This document shows, in pieces, positions 1-4,122 of a stretch of DNA of 6,555 nucleotides. Both the position numbers and the translations under genes were made by a program. Each line of letters opens with the position of its first letter. Position 1 is the first letter of the stretch. The notes below the pieces were generated by a model. That model was not told the origin of the DNA. It ran no database searches and saw nothing but the letters and a program-made list of their open reading frames with translations. Location: contig CAYGRM010000374.1 of assembly GCA_964352225.1 (NCBI GenBank), positions 1 through 6,555 on the forward strand, written 5' to 3'. This DNA is from CAJQQY01 sp964352225. Its GTDB lineage: Bacteria > Bacteroidota > Bacteroidia > Chitinophagales > Saprospiraceae.

Positions 1-2
1 CA

Positions 3-773
3 TTAATTTATTTCTCATCTCTTACCTTATTGGTCTTTTTTACTTATTCTTCTTGCAAACAAAATTCTGATATAATTAAAAAGGATTATCTCTTGGAAAA
101 CGCTTCAGAAATTGTTGATAAATATAATCAAGGAAAACCATCCCATGAAATGGCTACGTATAAAAAAGCTTCCATTGAAATCGTCACTACTAAAAATGAA
201 ATTGTTCTTTTTGTAAAAGAAGCTAATAAGCAAGATCGAATGTATTTTTTGCAACGAGATCCATCTAATAAAAGGAAAAATATTAGGGAAACTATAGAGT
301 CTGCTGAAATTTTATTTTTTCACAGACATTTGTTAATTAATTCGATAGAAAAAGACTTAAGGCTATTTTTATCAATTGATAAAAATATACCTGATTATCT
401 TTCTAATGTAAATGTAGGTACAATTTCAAAAGGATACGGTCTTGTTCAGCAAAAAGGGATTAAATTAAATTATAGTACTATGGAAGATTTTCATGGAATT
501 TCATCGGTCTATAATGTAATGAAAAGAAAAACTGAAAACAATGCTAGCATTAGAGCAGATGATGATGGAGGTACAATTGATGCAGCTGTTGAATGTGGTT
601 GTTGCACAAGTCAGACCATTGAAACTGTTTGTACTGATATTGCAGCAGGAAATTGCGATAGTGGTGGCGCTGGTTCGTCTAGTTGTTCTATTGCAGTAGA
701 TGGAAGTTCTTGTTCTACAGCTTGTCAAGGTACTAGTGAATCATGTTGTAATGATACCTCGAATGACAATTAA
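3..773 (+). CDS. Putative lipoprotein with Cys-rich C-terminal tail (5'-partial)
   Basis: The frame is open to the left edge, so the true start lies upstream. A TTG at 30 is possible but would cut into the signal peptide. The first visible residues are hydrophobic (LIYFSSLTLLVFF) and lead to TYSSC, a plausible though relaxed lipobox with Cys encoded at 54-56. This suggests export and lipidation. The middle (about 93-540) is a charged, Lys/Glu/Ile-rich mixed alpha/beta region that I do not recognise. The end is a short acidic linker (DDDGG) followed by a Cys/Ser/Gly/Thr-rich tail with 10 Cys in 52 codons (594-749), including CGCC, a SGGAGSSSCS segment and a final CC. I recall similar GGxGSxSCS...C...CC tails on other exported Bacteroidota proteins of unknown function, but cannot verify this here. 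Disulfides or metal binding in the envelope are possible. No partner gene is visible. Reading frame is secure; function is unknown. Confidence 0.85.
   Translation, partial: LIYFSSLTLLVFFTYSSCKQNSDIIKKDYLLENASEIVDKYNQGKPSHEMATYKKASIEIVTTKNEIVLFVKEANKQDRMYFLQRDPSNKRKNIRETIESAEILFFHRHLLINSIEKDLRLFLSIDKNIPDYLSNVNVGTISKGYGLVQQKGIKLNYSTMEDFHGISSVYNVMKRKTENNASIRADDDGGTIDAAVECGCCTSQTIETVCTDIAAGNCDSGGAGSSSCSIAVDGSSCSTACQGTSESCCNDTSNDN
594..749 (+). other. Cys-rich tail of the lipoprotein
   Basis: This segment encodes ten Cys among mostly Ser, Thr, Gly, Ala and Asp, with no Lys or Arg. Cys spacing is C-G-C-C at the start, single Cys in the middle, and a terminal C-C pair six residues after the preceding Cys. 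The composition changes abruptly from the Lys/Ile/Asn-rich body, so it reads as a separate module joined through an acidic Asp/Gly linker. Extracellular disulfide cross-linking is the simplest reading. A ribosomally made peptide core is less likely, because the segment sits behind a lipoprotein signal and no maturation gene is visible nearby. Confidence 0.7.
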
Positions 774-800
774 TTAGTCAATAAAGAGCATTTTAAAAAC

Positions 801-834
801 AAGAGGGATTTTACGCTTAAGTGAAATCCCTTTT
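801..834 (+). terminator. Rho-independent terminator of the lipoprotein gene
   Basis: A hairpin starts 27 bases after the stop at 773. AGGGATTTTAC (804-814) pairs with GTGAAATCCCT (821-831) with one T-G wobble and a six-base loop. The flanking AAG/TTT extends it to 14 pairs. It is followed by TTTT and, after a short break, a second T run. It fits termination of the plus-strand gene. Confidence 0.75.
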
Positions 835-848
835 GTCATTTTTATAAA

Positions 849-882
849 AAAAAGGTTTCCAAAATTAATTGGAAACCTTTTT
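849..882 (-). terminator. Bidirectional terminator of the MORN-protein gene
   Basis: A perfect 14-bp stem is formed by AAAAAGGTTTCCAA (849-862) and TTGGAAACCTTTTT (869-882), with a six-base loop AATTAA. On the minus strand the stem is followed by an eight-base U run (complement of the A run 846-853). It lies 24 bases past the stop of the minus-strand gene. The plus strand also ends in a T run, so it can back up the terminator at 801-834. Confidence 0.85.
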
Positions 883-906
883 AGAATTTTAGTTAATTAG
901 GTTAAT

Positions 907-1743
907 TTATTTTTTAGGCAATTGAGCCCAACCGCTATTATTTTTTTGAGTATCGATTGCTTTGATTTGTTGCGCGATAACTGCTTGACTTTCAGGATTT
1001 GATGGACCATATTTTTGAGCAGCCATCAAAAAGTCAACTGCTAAATCATAATTTTGATTTGCTTTGAATTCCATTGCTGCGGACATCCATGCTAGTTGCA
1101 AGTTTGAAACCATCGCCTCTTTTGTTTCTGCAAAATCATTTTCCATATCTATTACCATGAAAATAGTATTCATACTTCCTTGAATTTTTTGACCATTTTC
1201 TTTAGTGTAAGTAGACTTTACTTTCATATTTCCGAATTGCCATTTGGTTTCTAGAACATCTCCATTAGCGAATTCGAAAATTGCTTTTCCATTTAATTTA
1301 TCATCTTGCCATTCTCCTCTGAGTGTATCACCTTCTTTCCAAGAAACAATTCCCTTTCCGTGACGCATTCCACTCTTAAATTTTCCCTTGAAATTACTTC
1401 CGTCATTTTTTTTATAAGTTCCATTTCCATCAGCTTCTCCATCTTTCCAATCTCCAATGTATGAATCTCCAGAAGCTAAAAGTATAGCACCTTGTCCTTC
1501 CATTTTTCCATTTTTAAAATCTCCAAGATATTCACTTCCTCCATGAAATTTCATTAAGCCTTTTCCACTTGGAACCCCATAAGCGAATTCGCCATCATAA
1601 GCATCCCCATTGTCAAAGGTTATTTGACCTTCACAATAGGCAACTGATTTGGAGCAAAGGTTTTTGTTGGATTGAGCAAATGTGGTAAATGAAATGAATG
1701 AAACTAGGAAAAGCGTGAAAATGTGTTTAGGCATACGTAGCAT
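907..1743 (-). CDS. Secreted MORN-repeat protein with TPR-like C-terminus
   Basis: The protein has 278 residues from ATG at 1743. A second ATG at 1734 (residue 4) gives an equally good signal peptide, and neither has a ribosome binding site. Residues 1-23 form a signal peptide (PKH then a hydrophobic core, cleavage after TTFA). No lipobox follows, so the product is probably periplasmic or secreted. After a half repeat at 37-48 come six tandem 23-residue MORN units at 49-71, 72-94, 95-117, 118-140, 141-163 and 164-186, on the pattern (Y/F)xGxWxxGxxxGxGxxxxxxGD. The sixth is degenerate. Residues 204-262 are helical, and AWMSAAMEF...NYDLAVDFLMAAQ...P resembles one TPR unit. MORN repeats form an elongated beta sheet used for protein or lipid contact; TPR units also bind proteins. 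A scaffold or binding role in the envelope is inferred; the ligand is unknown. The gene is monocistronic, with its own terminator downstream. Confidence 0.9.
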   Translation of the reverse strand: MLRMPKHIFTLFLVSFISFTTFAQSNKNLCSKSVAYCEGQITFDNGDAYDGEFAYGVPSGKGLMKFHGGSEYLGDFKNGKMEGQGAILLASGDSYIGDWKDGEADGNGTYKKNDGSNFKGKFKSGMRHGKGIVSWKEGDTLRGEWQDDKLNGKAIFEFANGDVLETKWQFGNMKVKSTYTKENGQKIQGSMNTIFMVIDMENDFAETKEAMVSNLQLAWMSAAMEFKANQNYDLAVDFLMAAQKYGPSNPESQAVIAQQIKAIDTQKNNSGWAQLPKK

Positions 1744-2027
1744 GTTGTTGCGGTTTTTAGAATTAATGTTGTGTAAATGAGATTAATGCGGAGGGAAAAT
1801 TTAGGTGGGATATTTATAGGTAAGCAAACAACGTTCCAATTTTTTTACCTTGTCACATTATTTTTAACTAAATAGAAGAACTAAATGAATTTGGCATAAG
1901 TGAAATAAATAATGGGTTATTTATTGAAGGTGGTTGCCTGATTTGCTTAGTTAATTAAGGTGAAATTTCTATGCAAATTATAGGAAGGAATATGGTTCTC
2001 ATCTGATAAAAAAGAGAGTTCTTTTTT

Positions 2028-2969
2028 TTAAAAGAAAATTTCCTGCGCCAATCGAAAGGTATTCGCGTGAGCCTCAATAATGAGTGCAATCCTTTCTGAA
2101 TAACCGCCTCCCATACTAACTGCTACGGGGATGTTATTTTTTTTACAAAGTTCTAAAACGAAACGATCTCGATTTTTTGCACCTTCGATACTCATACTTA
2201 ATCTGCCTAATTTATCAGTTTCTAAAACGTCAACTCCTGAGAGGTAGAATATTATATCAGGCTCAACTTGATCAATTAAAGCTGGAAGAGTTTTCTGCAA
2301 AGTTTTTAAATAATAATAATCTTTAGTTTTGTCAGGAAGTCCAATGTCTAGATCGGAAATTTCTTTTCGACTTGGATAATTCATCGCTCCGTGCATGCTG
2401 AAAGTGAAAACGTTGGAGTTATTTTCAAATAATTTAGCCGTCCCATTTCCTTGATGAACATCGAGGTCAACGATTAAAATTTTATCCACTACTTTTTCTT
2501 TCAGTAAATGATTAGCAGCAATGGCAAAATCATTGAATACACAAAATCCTTCTCCGTGATCCGCAAAGGAATGATGTGTTCCTCCTGCCACATTCATGGC
2601 GCAACCATTTTGCAAAGCGAAATAGGCACAGTCAATAGTGCCTTGGGCAATATGCCTTCCCCGTTCGATGAGATTGGCAGAGAGTGGAAAACCAATGCGT
2701 CGGATTTCTTTGGCCGAAAGGGTTAGATTTTTTAATTTTTCCCAATACTCTAGATTGTGGGTGAGCAAGAGTGTTTCTTCAGAAAGTTTTTCAGGATGGA
2801 AAAGTTGCTTTTCCGCAATGGTGCCTTCATAAATTAACTGTTCAGGGATTAATTCATACTTGATCATTGGGAAACGATGCTTTTCGGGGAGTTGATATTT
2901 ATAAATTGGAGAGAAAGCGATTTGAAGGTCTGACTTGGAAGAGTATTTATCTGGAATGTGAGAATTCAT
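2028..2969 (-). CDS. Histone deacetylase/AcuC-like Zn-dependent deacylase
   Basis: The product has 313 residues from ATG at 2969. A GTG at 3011 would add 14 residues with no family likeness, so I prefer the ATG. It belongs to the arginase/deacetylase fold of HDAC-like amidohydrolases, probably nearest the bacterial HDAC11-like (class IV) group, judging by the N-terminal HRFPMIKYE stretch. Visible family features, numbered from the ATG: active-site GGTHHS with the His pair at 132-133; GEGFCVFND at about 139-147; DLDVHQGNGT with Zn ligands Asp170 and His172; SGVDVLETDKLGRLS with Zn ligand Asp247; and GGGYSE with the catalytic Tyr290. All key residues are present, so it should be active. The family removes acyl groups from lysine side chains or small amines such as acetylpolyamines; the substrate here cannot be told from sequence. 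No signal peptide, so cytoplasmic. It stands alone: terminators or gaps separate it from both neighbours, and no acetyltransferase gene is visible. Confidence 0.95.
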   Translation of the reverse strand: MNSHIPDKYSSKSDLQIAFSPIYKYQLPEKHRFPMIKYELIPEQLIYEGTIAEKQLFHPEKLSEETLLLTHNLEYWEKLKNLTLSAKEIRRIGFPLSANLIERGRHIAQGTIDCAYFALQNGCAMNVAGGTHHSFADHGEGFCVFNDFAIAANHLLKEKVVDKILIVDLDVHQGNGTAKLFENNSNVFTFSMHGAMNYPSRKEISDLDIGLPDKTKDYYYLKTLQKTLPALIDQVEPDIIFYLSGVDVLETDKLGRLSMSIEGAKNRDRFVLELCKKNNIPVAVSMGGGYSERIALIIEAHANTFRLAQEIFF

Positions 2970-3119
2970 CAATTGGAGATTATTTTGAATAAGGAGTGTC
3001 AATTTAGACACGTAATATATTTGAGAGGTATTGTTTCAACTTTTTCGTGATCAAAACTTCTTAGATAATAAATCATAGATAGGCACTCAATGTTCAATTT
3101 TTTCCGAAAAAAAGTAAAA

Positions 3120-3151
3120 AAAAAGCTAGAAGGATTTCCTTCTAGCTTTTT
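3120..3151 (-). terminator. Rho-independent terminator of the two-gene minus-strand unit
   Basis: AAAAGCTAGAAGGA (3121-3134) pairs perfectly with TCCTTCTAGCTTTT (3137-3150), with one more A-T pair outside at 3120/3151, around a tight ATTT loop. On the minus strand it is followed by a long U-rich run (complement of A-rich 3107-3119). It starts seven bases past the stop of the small gene at 3159 and separates it from the deacetylase gene. The plus strand also has a short T run, but no plus-strand gene ends here. Confidence 0.9.
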
Positions 3152-3158
3152 GCAACTG

Positions 3159-3398
3159 TTAAGCTGCTTTTTTATTCGGAGCACTTGTCTCGCTGAATTT
3201 TTTGCCTTCCCATTTCCCCAACCATTCACAATCTTTCCCTAGTTCCACATAATTAAGGTAAGCGTAAACTGCATCGTCTTTTTTAACTCTGCTAAGGGTA
3301 ATGTTTTGTTGTCCGTTTCTGATGTTGAAATAATATTTTCCAACTCCGAGTGCAAAATTCTTTTTCACGTAATAAAAATTTATATTAAAAAATAACAT
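3159..3398 (-). CDS. Small uncharacterised protein (79 aa)
   Basis: I do not recognise this protein. It would be 79 residues from ATG at 3398. A TTG at 3410 abuts an AAAGGA motif (complement of 3411-3416), leaving no spacing, while the ATG sits 12 bases after it. A GTG at 3368 would give a 69-residue form beginning MKKNFALG, so the start is uncertain. The body is basic, with several aromatic residues: KYYFNIRNGQ, then RVKKDDAVYAYLNYVELG, then CEWLGKWEGKKF, ending in Lys/Ala. This looks like a small beta-rich cytoplasmic domain with a single Cys and no clear membrane segment. It follows the gene at 3420-3773 by 21 bases on the same strand, and a terminator comes directly after it, so the two are very likely cotranscribed. 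The good codon structure and the operon position support a real gene; no function can be assigned. Confidence 0.7.
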   Translation of the reverse strand: MLFFNINFYYVKKNFALGVGKYYFNIRNGQQNITLSRVKKDDAVYAYLNYVELGKDCEWLGKWEGKKFSETSAPNKKAA

Positions 3399-3419
3399 CA
3401 GCGTATCCAATCCTTTGAT

Positions 3420-3773
3420 TTAGATACTAATTACATCTGCGCTGATATTGTATTGTTTCACCATTTTGTCAACGTATGCTTTGTGTCCTTTTGGGGCTAA
3501 GAGATAAAGTTTTCCAGATTTGATACCAGCCATAGTGCTCAATAGTTTGTATTTGGAAACTTGCTCGTCGTTATCTTCTGTTTTCATTGCTATTTCTACG
3601 TAGCTTTTACCACCCATTTTGTTCCCTGAAATATCAGGAACATAAGATTCAATTTCTCCTTTTCGAGTAAATCCAGCAGGTGCTTCGTACTCTTCAGTAT
3701 TGGCTTTTATATTAGAAAAACCATGCTTTTTTGCCCATGTAATGGCACGTTCGTATAATGCGATATCTTTCAT
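3420..3773 (-). CDS. Conserved-looking hypothetical protein (117 aa)
   Basis: The protein has 117 residues from ATG at 3773. A GTG at 3794 would add seven residues (MRKLLSI) and is less likely. It opens with a helix (MKDIALYERAITWAKKHGF), then a loop rich in Glu/Ala/Pro, then SYVPDISG, a strand KSYVEIAMK, a helix VSKYKLLSTMAG, a strand GKLYLLAPKG, and a last helix and strand ending ISADVISI. This alpha/beta order with PD, then E and K on the next strand, loosely recalls the PD-(D/E)xK nuclease fold, but the usual ExK is ExxxK here, so the idea is weak. I have the impression that close relatives occur widely in Flavobacteria as unnamed proteins, but could not check. No signal peptide or membrane segment, so cytoplasmic. 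It is the first gene of a two-gene unit with 3159-3398, and two palindromes lie in its upstream region. Confidence 0.85.
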   Translation of the reverse strand: MKDIALYERAITWAKKHGFSNIKANTEEYEAPAGFTRKGEIESYVPDISGNKMGGKSYVEIAMKTEDNDEQVSKYKLLSTMAGIKSGKLYLLAPKGHKAYVDKMVKQYNISADVISI

Positions 3774-3807
3774 AATTGAGAGTAGTTTTCTCACAAAATT
3801 TTTTAAG

Positions 3808-3827
3808 AAAGCCGTAATTACGACTTT
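3808..3827. promoter_or_regulatory. Palindrome upstream of the 3773 gene, possible operator
   Basis: AAAG-C-CGTAATTACG-A-CTTT is a 20-base inverted repeat with a single mismatched pair. Its perfect core, CGTAATTACG, is at 3813-3822. There is no loop, so it is not a terminator. It lies 35-54 bases upstream of the preferred start at 3773, where a dimeric repressor or activator could act. The binding protein is unknown, and an AT-rich sequence gives some such palindromes by chance. Confidence 0.4.
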
Positions 3828-3840
3828 TATTTGGAAAAAC

Positions 3841-3856
3841 CTAGTATGAATACTAG
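3841..3856. promoter_or_regulatory. 16-base inverted repeat, possible operator
   Basis: CTAGTAT-GA-ATACTAG is a perfect inverted repeat of seven-base arms around two bases. The spacer is too short for a transcript hairpin, so a dimeric DNA-binding protein is the more natural reading. It lies 14 bases from the neighbouring palindrome and 68-83 bases upstream of the start at 3773. Confidence 0.4.
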
Positions 3857-4090
3857 AAAATAGAACATTGTTAGGAAATTGGTTTAGTAGACTTATTATT
3901 TATTAAGTCAAAATTTCTGCCGAAATACTCTAAAGTATAACGATGTAAGAGTAAAGATAGTTTATTAGGCTGTGATGATCTTTATAGAGGCTGATAATTT
4001 TATTTTTTTACAAAGATTCAAATTAACCTATTGTCTTATTTTATTTACTAGAACTTAACTTATACCAAGCATCGCAAGATGGTTTTTTCG

Positions 4091-4098
4091 TATCTTTG
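4091..4098 (+). promoter_or_regulatory. Bacteroidota-type -7 promoter element for the repeat-protein gene
   Basis: TATCTTTG matches the Bacteroidota -7 consensus TAnnTTTG exactly. It predicts transcription starting near 4103-4107, leaving a short leader of roughly 16-20 bases before the ATG at 4123. No good TTTG/TTG -33 element is found about 19-25 bases further upstream, so the promoter may be weak or need an activator. No Shine-Dalgarno sequence precedes the ATG, which is common in this phylum. Confidence 0.6.
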
Positions 4099-4122
4099 AG
4101 GTAAACAAAAACAGATTGAACG

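Larger units (their letters stand above)
3774..4122. other. Divergent intergenic region
   Basis: This 349-base, very AT-rich stretch separates the minus-strand gene starting at 3773 from the plus-strand gene starting at 4123. It holds palindromes at 3808-3827 and 3841-3856 near the minus-strand gene and a -7 promoter element at 4091-4098 for the plus-strand gene. I see no coding frame, tRNA or terminator in the remaining central part (about 3860-4085), and no clear -7 element for the minus-strand gene. Confidence 0.6.

Noticed and set aside
501..728. Minus-strand open frame opposite the Cys-rich tail
   Set aside because: Its composition (Thr, Ser, Cys, Ile) is the mirror of the tail codons on the plus strand; it has no start context or family likeness.
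594..749. Lanthipeptide or other RiPP core peptide
   Set aside because: The tail has Ser/Thr/Cys in the right proportions, but it is attached to a protein of about 190 residues with a lipoprotein signal, and no maturation or peptidase-transporter gene is in the window.
2008..2027. AAAAAAGA/TCTTTTTT hairpin at the end of the deacetylase gene as a terminator
   Set aside because: The stem is almost pure A-T with one G-C pair and overlaps the stop-codon region, so it is too weak to call.
1744..2027. Promoter for the MORN-protein gene
   Set aside because: A near match (TATAATTTG on the minus strand around 1973-1981) has the wrong internal spacing for TAnnTTTG and lies over 200 bases from the start; nothing else convincing was seen in this gap.
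2508..2832. Two plus-strand open frames inside the deacetylase gene
   Set aside because: They are antisense to the conserved catalytic region of a well-supported gene and resemble nothing.
2999..3229. Minus-strand 76-codon open frame overlapping the small gene at 3159 and the upstream end of the deacetylase gene
   Set aside because: It runs through the strong terminator at 3120-3151 and overlaps a better-supported frame with an operon position.
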